A DNA stretch of 64,000 bases from Marivita geojedonensis (GTDB lineage: Bacteria; Pseudomonadota; Alphaproteobacteria; Rhodobacterales; Rhodobacteraceae). A model generated the notes under the pieces. That model ran no database searches. It had not been told where the DNA came from and saw nothing but the letters and a program-made list of their open reading frames with translations. Shown piece by piece: positions 34,717 to 44,039 of this stretch (positions are counted from its first letter, which is position 1; each line of letters opens with the position of its first letter). The position numbers and the translations under genes were made by a program. The stretch spans positions 1 to 64,000 of the forward strand of contig NZ_JFKC01000020.1 in assembly GCF_002115805.1 (NCBI RefSeq), written 5' to 3'.

Positions 34717-35382
34717 TCAGGCGCTTTCCGCAAGGCGCGACAGACTGGCCCGATCCAGCAGCGTGATCTTCCCCCGCGACTGCGCGATGAAGCCCCGCTT
34801 CTGGAAATCGTTCAACACGCGCGAGATCACTTCACGCGCCGTACCAAGCTCTGTTGCGAGTTGCTGATGCGTGGTGGCCAGATCGTCTTCCCTTGGCGCA
34901 AGGCTGATCAGACGTGAGGCAAGCCGCACATCGATGCGCCCGAAAGCCACGTCATCGATCACGCGGAACAGATCCGTGATGCGCCGCGCATACGCGGTCA
35001 GGACAAAATCCCGAAACTCCCGTGACGACGCCATAAGACGGTCAAATGCGCCACGCGGAATCGCAACCGCCGTGACCTCGGTCTCGGTGATCCCCTCGGC
35101 CGAATAGGGTTCATGCGCCAGCAGGCAGGCCGTTGTCAGAACACAGCTTTCACCGGCCTCGACCCGATAGAGCACGATGTCCCGACCGCTTTCCGAGGTT
35201 TGCTGCACACGCACCCGACCATTCAACAGAAACAACAGGTTGTCAGGAACAGCCCCCGGCCCGAAAACGGCGGTTCCGGGCGGCACACGCATGACCTTGC
35301 TCTCGTCCACCAGATAGCGCTTCACGTTCTCCGGCAAGGTGCTGAGCCCCTTGAACTGGTCGATCCATTCTGAATTGGACAT
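34717..35382 (-). CDS. Crp/Fnr family transcriptional regulator
   Basis: This 221-residue protein has an N-terminal cyclic-nucleotide-binding-like barrel (residues about 25-130) and a C-terminal winged helix (THQQLATELGTAREVISRVL). No N-terminal FNR-type cluster cysteines are present. It does carry two cysteines six apart inside the sensor barrel, ESCVLTTACLL (Cys80 and Cys86), near the beginning of the first long helix. In a gene next to persulfide-oxidising enzymes these could form a di- or polysulfide switch. ATG 35382 was chosen; the longer frame to 35439 is unlike the family. Confidence 0.88.
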   Translation of the reverse strand: MSNSEWIDQFKGLSTLPENVKRYLVDESKVMRVPPGTAVFGPGAVPDNLLFLLNGRVRVQQTSESGRDIVLYRVEAGESCVLTTACLLAHEPYSAEGITETEVTAVAIPRGAFDRLMASSREFRDFVLTAYARRITDLFRVIDDVAFGRIDVRLASRLISLAPREDDLATTHQQLATELGTAREVISRVLNDFQKRGFIAQSRGKITLLDRASLSRLAESA

Positions 35383-35517
35383 CCTGCCGAACTCCGGGTT
35401 TTGCCTGTGGTCATGCCCGGGCCAAAGGGCCGGGAACACATGCCACTTTCCAAATACCTTTATCGCCTGCGCGACAGGGTGTTCAAACGGATTTCCGAAG
35501 ACGTCGCCGGAAGGGTC

Positions 35518-37389
35518 CTAGACCACCGCCTCGAAAGGCGTTTCCAACACGCCGACAAGAGGCATCAGAAAGCTGCCTGTTTCCGGGTCAAGCGCCTCCG
35601 CATAGGTTTGATCAATGGCGCTCAGAGCCGCCGTGACACTCCCCTCTGATCCGTCGAACAGCGCCATGGCATCCGTCGCGGCGTTTACGTCGGACAGCCC
35701 CCTATGAACCGCATATAACGCGCCGATATCGGTCTTCGTGGCCAGATACGCGCGGTCGGCAAGCTGCTGATCGATGAACGCCTGCGAAGCTCCGGGTTCC
35801 GGGTCAGCCTTGGCACCGTCCAGAACGGCAAGAATGAACTGATCGCGGGCGATGCCCCCGGAGTTCAGCGCATTCACCCAGAATTCAAACCCGTCCTGAT
35901 CCGGGATGCGCCCGAGAACGTTGTCATAGACCGAAGTTGCAAAAGCCTCATTGCTCAAATTCTCGGGATAGGTCGCGCGGGTTTCTTCCTGATCGATGAA
36001 CAGCGTTGCGATCTGGCTCAACGAAAACCCGTTTGCAAACGCCGTTCCCCAGAAGTTCAGCCCGATGGCATCCGGGGCACGGTTGAAATAAGCGATGTAA
36101 AGCTCGACAAAGCTCTCCAGCTCGTCCGCCGACAGTCCGGCCGGCCCGCCAAACTGCTCAAGATCGAGGGTCTGACGCTGATCGCCTGAATAGAATTCGA
36201 CCACTTCGATATCACGCAGAATGTCCGTGCCCGTCCCGTCGGCCCTACGATCCTGCATAGTGAACTCGTCAGCGGAAATCGTCAGGGTAAACGACGCCTG
36301 GTCTCCCGAAAAATATGCGAAATCCCGTCCGCCATCGCCCTCAAGAATGTCGTCCCCGGCGAAGCCCTCCAAATGATCGTTCCCGCCGCCACCTTCCAGA
36401 TGGTTGTCGTGTCGGCTGCCGTTGATCACGTCGGCAAAACGCGATCCGGTTGCATTCTCGATGTCTCCCATCAGCCAGACCAACTCGGTGGGGGCAGAAT
36501 TCACCAACCTCCCGTCATACTCCCGTGACGGCAGAGCCACTCCGGACAGGGTATCGACAAATGTTGTCGCGCTCAGATCCGGCAGGAAGATGGTCCACCC
36601 TTCGGACTGGGTCGAGACATCAACGCTGTCTACCCCGCCCGCATCCCAGATCGTGTAGTAGAAATCCTCGCTCTCAAGCAGAAATGTCGTATCACCCGCA
36701 TTGGTCTGCATATTCGGGCCGTACAGGAATTGAAGCGCCAGAACGTCCAGAACCATTGGCGTCGCCGGGTCCCATCGTTCCAGTTCCTGCTCGTACTGGT
36801 CCGTGTAGGACATGATGGTGAACCAATCGAGGTCGCGCACCAGTGACTGATCCAACTGGTCAAGCGTCGGACGGCCAGGGCTGCTGTCGAACGGATGCTT
36901 CAATCCCAGCGCATGACCGATCTCGTGGATCACTGTCACGAACCCGTCCGATCCCGGCCGAAAACTCGACGAGGAAATGATCTCGGCCGAGAAGTTCAGG
37001 AAAACGTCGCCACCTTCGGTTTCGTACTGCTCGAAGTCCGAAAAAACACCGGGACCGGGATAATACGCGTAGGCCAGCGTGCCGTCGTCGACCTCGGCAT
37101 TGTCCAGCGTATAGACAATGTCCGCCCCCGCCTCACCTGCGGAAATCGGGCTGTCGAAGGCGTCGAGATAGACAAACTCGACATTGATGAACTGCTGGAT
37201 CGACGCAAGAGCCGCCGCAAAGATCTGGATCGCTTCCGCTTCGTCCGCCCAGACATACGCGTTCAGCCCATCCGCAACAGCCCAAGTGATCGTGCGGCTT
37301 TGAGCCAGGTCCCAGACAATGCCATCCGCAAGCACGTCGATGATGGGATCATTGGTCGGCTGATAGGTGGCCGCGGTGAGAAACGCCAT
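35518..37389 (-). CDS. Serralysin-like M10 metalloprotease with RTX and DUF4214
   Basis: This 623-residue secreted protease has the metzincin zinc motif HEIGHALGLKH at 155-165 and a Met-turn (TIMSYTDQYE) about 30 residues later. A Gly/Asp-rich calcium-binding RTX stretch (GGGGNDHLEGFAGDDILEGDGG) follows near residue 340, and a C-terminal DUF4214 domain (VELYIAYFNRAPDAIGLNFW; VYDNVLGRIPDQDGFEFWVN) completes it. There is no N-terminal signal peptide; RTX proteins leave through type I secretion with a C-terminal signal. No T1SS genes lie nearby. DUF4214 occurs in surface-layer and adhesive proteins. Confidence 0.9.
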   Translation of the reverse strand: MAFLTAATYQPTNDPIIDVLADGIVWDLAQSRTITWAVADGLNAYVWADEAEAIQIFAAALASIQQFINVEFVYLDAFDSPISAGEAGADIVYTLDNAEVDDGTLAYAYYPGPGVFSDFEQYETEGGDVFLNFSAEIISSSSFRPGSDGFVTVIHEIGHALGLKHPFDSSPGRPTLDQLDQSLVRDLDWFTIMSYTDQYEQELERWDPATPMVLDVLALQFLYGPNMQTNAGDTTFLLESEDFYYTIWDAGGVDSVDVSTQSEGWTIFLPDLSATTFVDTLSGVALPSREYDGRLVNSAPTELVWLMGDIENATGSRFADVINGSRHDNHLEGGGGNDHLEGFAGDDILEGDGGRDFAYFSGDQASFTLTISADEFTMQDRRADGTGTDILRDIEVVEFYSGDQRQTLDLEQFGGPAGLSADELESFVELYIAYFNRAPDAIGLNFWGTAFANGFSLSQIATLFIDQEETRATYPENLSNEAFATSVYDNVLGRIPDQDGFEFWVNALNSGGIARDQFILAVLDGAKADPEPGASQAFIDQQLADRAYLATKTDIGALYAVHRGLSDVNAATDAMALFDGSEGSVTAALSAIDQTYAEALDPETGSFLMPLVGVLETPFEAVV

Positions 37390-37508
37390 TGGCTGCTCCG
37401 GAAAACAGGTATGACCGACACCCGACAGGAAAACATCGTTCCTTTCCCAGAGGTTACGTCATCAAAATCACAAGTAAACGCTTTTGTGCCTTGAGTGATT
37501 GCACTTCG

Positions 37509-38513
37509 TCAGACCATCCAGAAGCCGTTCTTCTTGATCCGTTGACGGATCGGTTGCTCCTTCTGCGGAAGATGGTCCTGATCGAACAGCGCCCGCACCT
37601 TGTGGCCGCGGTTCTGGTAGATCATCCGCTTGAACGGCTCGTATTCCTTCATCAGTTTCTTGACCGGGTTCGGCGCGGAAATGTCTTCGAGCAGATCGAT
37701 CACCGCATCGCTTTCGCGCGCATAGAGCAACGGCATATTGCGGTAGTGAACGCTGGTTTTTCCGTCCAGATACCCCTCCGGCAGCGCATCACGCCCACCT
37801 CCCAGCTTGTGGATCACCAGAGGAAGCGCGATCTGATCCAACCACGGCTTGAGCGGCTGACAGACAAGCTCTTTGGGCGGGTCTTTCTGAATGGACAGCG
37901 CAAAGTCGAGATAGGTCTGCCCGAAGACATGCGGACAGGAATAGAAGAAATACCCCGCATTGAAATACAGATAGCGCCGCCAGTATTCATCCGGCTGCGA
38001 CAGATCCAGTGAGCTTTTGAAATCCAGATCGAACCGGTCATACAGAGATTTCCAGATCTCGGTATAACCCGGCCCGTACAGCTCGATCTGCGGCCACGTC
38101 CCTTCAACCCGCAATGATGCCCCCGGTCGATTGAAATCGAACGGCACCTCGCCAAGGTCTCCGGTGATCAGGGTGTCGGTGTCGAAGAACACGAACGGCT
38201 CACCCTTGGGCAACGCGAACAGCGCTTCGATCTTGTTGCCATAGGGATATTCGCTTCCGAAATGCCTGTTTTCAAATGGCAGGATTGTTGCGCCCTGCGC
38301 TTCGATCAGGGACCGAAGCGGATCCGGTCGGATCGTCGGATCGGTCTGCCAGTTCGGCCCGGGCTGCGGTTCGGCTACATAGAGCCGAAACCTCGGATCC
38401 GGCGTGTTGGCCCGCATCGACAGGGCAAACAACAAAGCCTCATAGGCCAACCGTCCCATCTGGCCAACAATCACAACATTTACATTCACTGGTTTTGCCG
38501 GGCGGCGTGCCAT
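37509..38513 (-). CDS. Putative GT-A-fold glycosyltransferase-like protein
   Basis: This 334-residue soluble protein has an N-terminal alpha/beta region (VNVVIVGQMGRLAYEALLFAL) and a DxD-like metal motif in VFFDTDTLITGDLGEV near residue 112, as in GT-A nucleotide-sugar enzymes. Later YLYFNAGYFFYSC and HYRNMPLL resemble acceptor-site strands of the same fold. No polysaccharide cluster surrounds it. It is a conserved-looking hypothetical; enzymatic function is inferred only from the DxD and strand pattern. Confidence 0.7.
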   Translation of the reverse strand: MARRPAKPVNVNVVIVGQMGRLAYEALLFALSMRANTPDPRFRLYVAEPQPGPNWQTDPTIRPDPLRSLIEAQGATILPFENRHFGSEYPYGNKIEALFALPKGEPFVFFDTDTLITGDLGEVPFDFNRPGASLRVEGTWPQIELYGPGYTEIWKSLYDRFDLDFKSSLDLSQPDEYWRRYLYFNAGYFFYSCPHVFGQTYLDFALSIQKDPPKELVCQPLKPWLDQIALPLVIHKLGGGRDALPEGYLDGKTSVHYRNMPLLYARESDAVIDLLEDISAPNPVKKLMKEYEPFKRMIYQNRGHKVRALFDQDHLPQKEQPIRQRIKKNGFWMV

Positions 38514-38588
38514 AACGATCCTTCGGCGGTCTGCTCTTGTGTTTTCAGGAAGTATAGAAAACCCCGTTGCCGCCGCCTAGCGCAGAGA

Positions 38589-39287
38589 TCACTCTGACAA
38601 AATCTCGTAGACAAGTGTTACTCCGGCGCGCAGTTCGGTCTCGCCCTCCGCAACCGGAACCGCCGCATCGGACGCGCGCGCCATGCCCATCATTTCTGGC
38701 CGTGGCATCGGCGTTCCGGTCTCACTCAGGCTGATCAGACCGCCAAGCTGCACGCCTGCCGCGTCTGCCAACAGTTCGGCTCTCGCCCGTGCATCGGCAA
38801 CCGCGCGCACCCGCGCCTCGTTCAGCAGGGGCTCAGGGTCTGACACCGTGAACTGCAACCCTCCCAACTGGTTCGCACCGTCGCGCAGCAGGGCATCCAG
38901 AACCCCGCCCAGGGCGTCCAGCTCGCGCACCCGCACCGTCACCCGGTTCGAGGCCTGGTAGCCCTCGATCCGCGGACGGTCATCCGTGGTCGCCCGGTGG
39001 TTCCAGATGGGATTGAGAGACAGGTCGGATGTCTGGATATCCCGACCCTCGATGCCCGCGTCCGCAAGCCGAGCAAGAATCGCCGATGTGATGTCCGAGG
39101 TCTGATCCATGGCCTCCTGCGCGGTCGATGCGTCAGCCATCGCACCAACCGACACCACAGCCAAATCCGGAACGGCAAACACGCTGCCTTCTCCGGAGAC
39201 GGTCAACTGCCCGGTTGTTTCGGCCCAAACAGGCGAAATCCCGACAAAGGCAACGACGGCAGCAACGAGGGCTGTGGACTTGAACAT
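38589..39287 (-). CDS. Periplasmic SIMPL-domain (DUF541) protein
   Basis: This 232-residue protein has a signal peptide (MFKSTALVAAVVAFVGISPV, cleavage after WAE) and a SIMPL domain: TVSGEGSVFAVPDLAVVSVG, then GIEGRDIQTSDLSLNP, YQASNRVTVRVREL and ARARAELLADAAGVQLG, the four family blocks in order. Family members such as BP26/OMP28 form ring-like oligomers in the periplasm, with unclear function. ATG 39287 has AGGAAG upstream. It is divergent from the large fusion gene. Confidence 0.9.
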   Translation of the reverse strand: MFKSTALVAAVVAFVGISPVWAETTGQLTVSGEGSVFAVPDLAVVSVGAMADASTAQEAMDQTSDITSAILARLADAGIEGRDIQTSDLSLNPIWNHRATTDDRPRIEGYQASNRVTVRVRELDALGGVLDALLRDGANQLGGLQFTVSDPEPLLNEARVRAVADARARAELLADAAGVQLGGLISLSETGTPMPRPEMMGMARASDAAVPVAEGETELRAGVTLVYEILSE

Positions 39288-39442
39288 GGGGCTTCCTATC
39301 TCGCGAGATGACGGTACAACAATTGCCGTGTGATGATGTGGTGACAAGCGCGGATTTTTCCCCGCGCGGAAGACCGCTTTGTCGCGCTCAACTGGAGTCT
39401 AAGTGACTCCCATCCTGTGCCAAGGGCTGTTAAAATAGTGAT

Positions 39443-41971
39443 ATGAAGCCAGACTTTGCCCTGACTCTCTCTTTTGAAGGTATCTCGCTGCTGCGCCGTG
39501 TTGCCAACGGGTGGGCGTTGGTCGGCGATGTTGCTCTTGATGCAACCGATCTGCGTGGCGCGCTTGCCGCTCTGCGTTCCGAGGCCGACGCACTGTCGGC
39601 GCATGGCGGGCAGGTCAAACTCGTCATACCGAACGAGCAGATCAAATACCTGTCGATCCCCGACACCAGTCTGACCGGCGATGCGCTTCAGGACACCATC
39701 CGCACCGCGCTCGATGGCGCAACGCCATATGCTGTGGACGATCTCAGCTTTGACTGGTCGCAGAGCGGCGGCGCCCTGCACATCGCAGCCGTAGCAAACG
39801 AAACGCTGGACGAGGCCGAGGCGTTCGCGAAAAGCCATCATTTCGATCCGGTCGGTTTTGTTGCAATCGCGCCCGAAGGCGAATTTTCCGGCGAAGTCTT
39901 TTTCGGCCCTGCAGCAAGCTGGACCGGGGACGCACCGTCAAAGGACGAGGCCGCGATCACAATCGTACCCGCAGATGCGGTCATCGAACCTGACACAGTC
40001 CCGACCGAAGCCGAGCCCGTAGCGGAACAGTCGGCAGCGCCTGAGCCGGTTCACGAGGATGTTCCGGCAGCAGATACACCCGTCGAAGAAGATGTCGGCT
40101 CCGATGATGACGACGCGCTCGCACCCGGTGCAGCGGATCCGGACACCATCACAGCCGAAGCCGAGGACCTGCCGCCCACGCCAGCCCCGCCGGAGCCGCA
40201 GCCCGCTGCACCCGCCATTTCCCCGGCGGGCCCTCCAGCGGCACCGTCATTCTCATCGATCCGCGCATCGCGCCCTTCCAACAGTCCGGAGCCGCCCGCA
40301 ACACCGGCACCAAAGATCGCTGCGCCCACCCCTGACGCCAGTCCAACCGCACGTTTCAAACTTGGTGGCGCGCGCAAGTCGGCGCGTGACACGGACATAA
40401 CCGCACCGGTCCTTCAGGATGAGGCCCTTGAGGATGTTCAGGAACGCAGAGGCTTTGGCTTTTTCAGCCGCCGCAAATCCGACAGGCCGGAACCTGCTGC
40501 AAAGACACCGCCCCCCATAAAGGCGACGCCGGAACCGGAGCTGCCCGCAGCGCCACCGAAGCCAAAACATGATCCCGAACCGGCCCGCGCGGCTGTCGCG
40601 CGGATTGCAGCGCTGCGTGCCGGTCGGTCAACCAAACCCACTCCGCCGGAACAGCCAAAGATAGACGACGAACGTGAACGCATGACGATCTTCGGTGCCC
40701 GCACCGAACCTCAGATCGGCGGCAAGCCGCGGTTCCTCGGCCTCATGCTCACCAGCGCTCTGCTGATCTTCCTGCTCGCGGTTGCGGCATGGGCCAGCGT
40801 CTTTCTGGACGAAGGATTGTCCCGTTTCTTTGACCGCGATGGTGGCACGCCATCCATCGCCCGCCTGCCGGACGTGGAACTGCAGCCGCTGGACGGCTCG
40901 GTTACAGCGCCCCCAGAGACAGGCTCGGACATCCAGCTTGCTGCGTTGGAAACCGGGGACGAGCTTGCGACAGACGATGGGCTGTCCTCTGTGCTCCCGC
41001 CTCCTGCCGCGCTGACCCCCGAGGAAGCGGATGCGCGTTACGCTGCAACCGGGATCTGGCAACGCTCGCCTGAGGCCCCTGCCCCGCCGACGCAAACCAC
41101 GCTCGATGATCTCTACGTCGCCTCCATCGACGGACGGGTCGAGCAGTTCGACGCGGTCGCCCTGCCCGGTGCCGATACGCTACGCAACGATCTGGCCTAC
41201 CTGTCCCAACCCGATCCTGCCCCTCCGGGAACGCGGTTCACCCTTGATGAGCGCGGATTGGTCATCGCGACACCTGAGGGGACGGTCAATCCCGAGGGCG
41301 TTCGCGTCTTCGCCGGGCTTCCCCCCGTGGTACCACCGGCGCGCCCGACCCCTCCGGCCATCGCTTCAACGCCGGATGCCGCTACCGACGAGGCGGCTGT
41401 TGCACCAGAGCTGCAGGCGTTCCGCCCTAGGGTCCGGCCCGAGGGCCTGATCGAAGGTAATGAACGCGCCCAACTCGGGGGTCGCACCCGAGCCGAACTG
41501 GCCGCTCTGCGACCGTCGGCACGCCCCGAGACCCTGAAGGCCGAGGAAGAAGAGGCACAGCCCGAGGCCACGAAATTCGCCGTCGCTCAGTCCTCTGCGC
41601 CGGTGACCCGCCCCCGCAACTTTGCGACCATTGTCGAGCGCGCGCGCGAAAGCCAGCAAAGCCGCGAACCCGAGGTCACTCAGGTCGCTGCGGTTGCACC
41701 ACGCACCGTCCAGCCAAGCATCCCATCGACCGCCAATGTGGCCCGTCAGGCCACCGTGACCAATGCCATCAACCTGCGCCGCATCAACCTGATCGGCGTC
41801 TATGGCAAACCCTCCAACCGCCGCGCGCTCGTACGTCTGTCGAACGGGCGTTACCAGAAGGTGCAGGTCGGTGACAGCCTGGATGGCGGGCGCGTCGCGG
41901 CCATCGGCAACAGCGAATTGCGCTACACCAAGAACGGACGGAATGTTGTTCTTGATATGCCGGACGGCTGA
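39443..41971 (+). CDS. Large PilM/GspL-like + TM + PilP/GspC-like fusion protein
   Basis: This 842-residue protein is not a named family to me. Residues about 1-165 follow the pattern of the PilM/GspL actin-like domain: IRTALDGATPYAVDDLSFDW, then IAAVANETLDEAEAFAKSHH and DPVGFVAI. Residues about 170-425 are a Pro/Ala/Glu-rich linker with basic patches. One hydrophobic helix lies near 432-456 (LMLTSALLIFLLAVAAWASV). A second Pro-rich stretch (about 460-770) leads to a compact C-terminal domain (777-842: INLIGVYGKPSNRRALVRLS, then VGDSLDGGRVAAIG, YTKNGRNVVL) that resembles the PilP/GspC homology domain. That would place a cytoplasmic platform-like domain and a periplasmic secretin-contact-like domain in one chain. 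No type II secretion or type IV pilus gene lies in the window. Confidence 0.75.
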   Translation: MKPDFALTLSFEGISLLRRVANGWALVGDVALDATDLRGALAALRSEADALSAHGGQVKLVIPNEQIKYLSIPDTSLTGDALQDTIRTALDGATPYAVDDLSFDWSQSGGALHIAAVANETLDEAEAFAKSHHFDPVGFVAIAPEGEFSGEVFFGPAASWTGDAPSKDEAAITIVPADAVIEPDTVPTEAEPVAEQSAAPEPVHEDVPAADTPVEEDVGSDDDDALAPGAADPDTITAEAEDLPPTPAPPEPQPAAPAISPAGPPAAPSFSSIRASRPSNSPEPPATPAPKIAAPTPDASPTARFKLGGARKSARDTDITAPVLQDEALEDVQERRGFGFFSRRKSDRPEPAAKTPPPIKATPEPELPAAPPKPKHDPEPARAAVARIAALRAGRSTKPTPPEQPKIDDERERMTIFGARTEPQIGGKPRFLGLMLTSALLIFLLAVAAWASVFLDEGLSRFFDRDGGTPSIARLPDVELQPLDGSVTAPPETGSDIQLAALETGDELATDDGLSSVLPPPAALTPEEADARYAATGIWQRSPEAPAPPTQTTLDDLYVASIDGRVEQFDAVALPGADTLRNDLAYLSQPDPAPPGTRFTLDERGLVIATPEGTVNPEGVRVFAGLPPVVPPARPTPPAIASTPDAATDEAAVAPELQAFRPRVRPEGLIEGNERAQLGGRTRAELAALRPSARPETLKAEEEEAQPEATKFAVAQSSAPVTRPRNFATIVERARESQQSREPEVTQVAAVAPRTVQPSIPSTANVARQATVTNAINLRRINLIGVYGKPSNRRALVRLSNGRYQKVQVGDSLDGGRVAAIGNSELRYTKNGRNVVLDMPDG

Positions 41972-42108
41972 CACAAGGCCGACGGCACGCACAGCCTTTA
42001 AGCGCAATCGGCCGCTATGCCAAAAAATTCGGCAAAGCGACCGCCAACCGGTTGCCTTCTCCGCCCGAAGCCCGTCATCCTGAGTTCAATTCGAAAGGCA
42101 CAAGCTCA

Positions 42109-43989
42109 ATGGGTGAATTTCTTTTCCTCGCGTCGGTGTTCCTGCTGGCAGCGGTGATTGCCGTGCCGATTGCCGCGCGTCTCGGGCTGGGCTCGGTGCT
42201 GGGCTACCTGCTGGCCGGGGTCGCCATCGGGCCGGGGCTGGGACTTGTCGCCGACACGACGGACCTCCAGCACTTCGCCGAATTCGGCGTGGTGATGATG
42301 CTTTTCCTGATCGGGCTTGAACTCGAACCACGCGCGCTCTGGGACATGCGCCATCGCCTGATCGGCCTTGGCGGGCTGCAGGTCGTTCTGACCATGCTCG
42401 CCGTCATGGCTGCCGCGATGGGACTTGGCTTCGCCTGGCAGACCGCGCTTGTGATCGGGATGATCTTTGCGCTGTCATCGACAGCCATCGTCCTGCAAAC
42501 CCTCAGCGAAAAGGGACTGATGCAGACCAGCGGCGGCAGATCGACGTTTTCGGTCCTGCTCACTCAGGACATCGCGGTGATCCCGATGCTGATCATTCTG
42601 CCGCTGCTCGCCGTGCCGATTGGCCCAACGCTTTCTGCGGACGGCTCCATCACCCGACAGCCGCTCGAACATGCGGAAGAGGCACACGGACACGCGATGT
42701 CGCTTGTCGAAGGCCTGCCCGGTTGGGGCGTCACGCTCGTAACGCTCGGCGCGGTTGCCCTGATCATCCTTGGCGGCATCTACGGGGCACGACCGCTCTT
42801 CCGCTTCATCCACGCCGCTCGCCTGCGCGAGATGTATACCGCGCTTGCCCTACTCATCGTGATCGGCATTGCCTTCCTGATGACCGCAGTCGGCCTGTCC
42901 CCCGCGCTTGGGACATTCCTCGCCGGTGTCGTGCTTGCGAACAGCGAATTCCGGCACGAACTGGAATCGGACATCGAGCCGTTCAAGGGGATGCTTCTGG
43001 GGCTGTTCTTCATCACCGTCGGGGCCGGAATCGACTTCGGTCTGTTTTTCTCTCAACCCGTCACGATCCTCGGACTCGCACTGGGGATCATGCTTCTCAA
43101 GGGCGTGATCCTCTACGGGCTGGGCGTTGCGTTCAAGTTGCGCGGACGGGATCAATGGCTCTTTACCCTCGGCCTCGCCCAGGCCGGGGAATTCGGCTTT
43201 GTGCTGATCTCCTTCTCGCTTCAGCAGGCCATCCTTCCTGAATACATTGCCAACCGCCTGTTGCTGATCGTGGCGCTGTCGATGCTGATCACACCATTGG
43301 CCTTTATTCTTTACGAGGTGCTGTCCAAACGGATGAAGGACGGCTCTGAAGAACATGAACATGACGAGATCGACGAACAGGGTGCTGTGATCATCGCCGG
43401 GATCGGACGCTTCGGGCAGATCGTAAACCGGCTGGTGCAATCCGTGGGCGCAAAGACGGTCGTGATCGACAACAATCTGCAAACCATCCAACTCATGCGC
43501 CGGTTCGGCTATCAGGGCTTCTTCGGTGATCCGCTCCGTCCTGATCTTCTGCACGCCGCAGGCATCGACACGGCCCGCGTGCTCATGGTTGCCTTGGACG
43601 ATCCGGTGGCGGCGGAACGGCTTGTCAAATACGCCCGCCGACTGCGCCCGGACATTCACATCGTCGCCCGGTCACGAGACCGGACCCACACCTACCGGCT
43701 CTATCAGGCCGGTGCGGATGACATCGTGCGCGAACTCTTCGACAGCTCGCTCCGTGCCGGACGCTATGTGCTCGAAAATATCGGCCTGTCAGAGTACGAA
43801 GCCTCGCAGGCCGAAAAACTGTTCTACCAGCACGACCGCTACACCGTTCGTGAACTCGCAAGCCTCTGGGACCCGAACGTGCCCTCTGCCCAGAACGAGG
43901 CCTACATCGCCCGTGCGAAAGAACTCGAGAAAGAGCTTGAAGCGTCATTGCTTGCCGCGCTCGAAGCCAGCAACGACGATGCCGCATAG
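42109..43989 (+). CDS. Kef-type monovalent cation:proton antiporter
   Basis: This 626-residue CPA2 antiporter has about 12 membrane helices, starting MGEFLFLASVFLLAAVIAVP, with the conserved FLIGLELEPRALWDMR and ALSSTAIVLQTL regions and the ion-site segment SPALGTFLAGVVLAN. A RCK/TrkA-N domain from about residue 425 (VIIAGIGRFGQIVNRLVQ; VVIDNN) binds NAD(H), followed by an acidic coiled tail. KefB/KefC members exchange K+ for H+ and are gated by glutathione adducts; no ancillary KefF/G gene is seen. ATG 42109 is preceded by AAAGG. Confidence 0.92.
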   Translation: MGEFLFLASVFLLAAVIAVPIAARLGLGSVLGYLLAGVAIGPGLGLVADTTDLQHFAEFGVVMMLFLIGLELEPRALWDMRHRLIGLGGLQVVLTMLAVMAAAMGLGFAWQTALVIGMIFALSSTAIVLQTLSEKGLMQTSGGRSTFSVLLTQDIAVIPMLIILPLLAVPIGPTLSADGSITRQPLEHAEEAHGHAMSLVEGLPGWGVTLVTLGAVALIILGGIYGARPLFRFIHAARLREMYTALALLIVIGIAFLMTAVGLSPALGTFLAGVVLANSEFRHELESDIEPFKGMLLGLFFITVGAGIDFGLFFSQPVTILGLALGIMLLKGVILYGLGVAFKLRGRDQWLFTLGLAQAGEFGFVLISFSLQQAILPEYIANRLLLIVALSMLITPLAFILYEVLSKRMKDGSEEHEHDEIDEQGAVIIAGIGRFGQIVNRLVQSVGAKTVVIDNNLQTIQLMRRFGYQGFFGDPLRPDLLHAAGIDTARVLMVALDDPVAAERLVKYARRLRPDIHIVARSRDRTHTYRLYQAGADDIVRELFDSSLRAGRYVLENIGLSEYEASQAEKLFYQHDRYTVRELASLWDPNVPSAQNEAYIARAKELEKELEASLLAALEASNDDAA

Positions 43990-43991
43990 AA

Positions 43992-44018
43992 AAAGCGGCC
44001 CCGAAACGGGACCGCTTT
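43992..44018. terminator. Bidirectional terminator between kef-type gene and carD
   Basis: AAAGCGG...CCCG and CGGG...CCGCTTT form a stem with one C-A mismatch and an AAA loop. The flanking A/T runs serve both convergent genes. Confidence 0.8.
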
Positions 44019-44039
44019 CTCACAAGGTAGAAGCCTGAC

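Noticed and set aside
35440-35649. Short plus-strand frame starting MPLSKYLYRLRDRVFKR
   Set aside because: It runs antisense into the 3' end of the metalloprotease gene and has no ribosome site; the start looks protein-like by chance.
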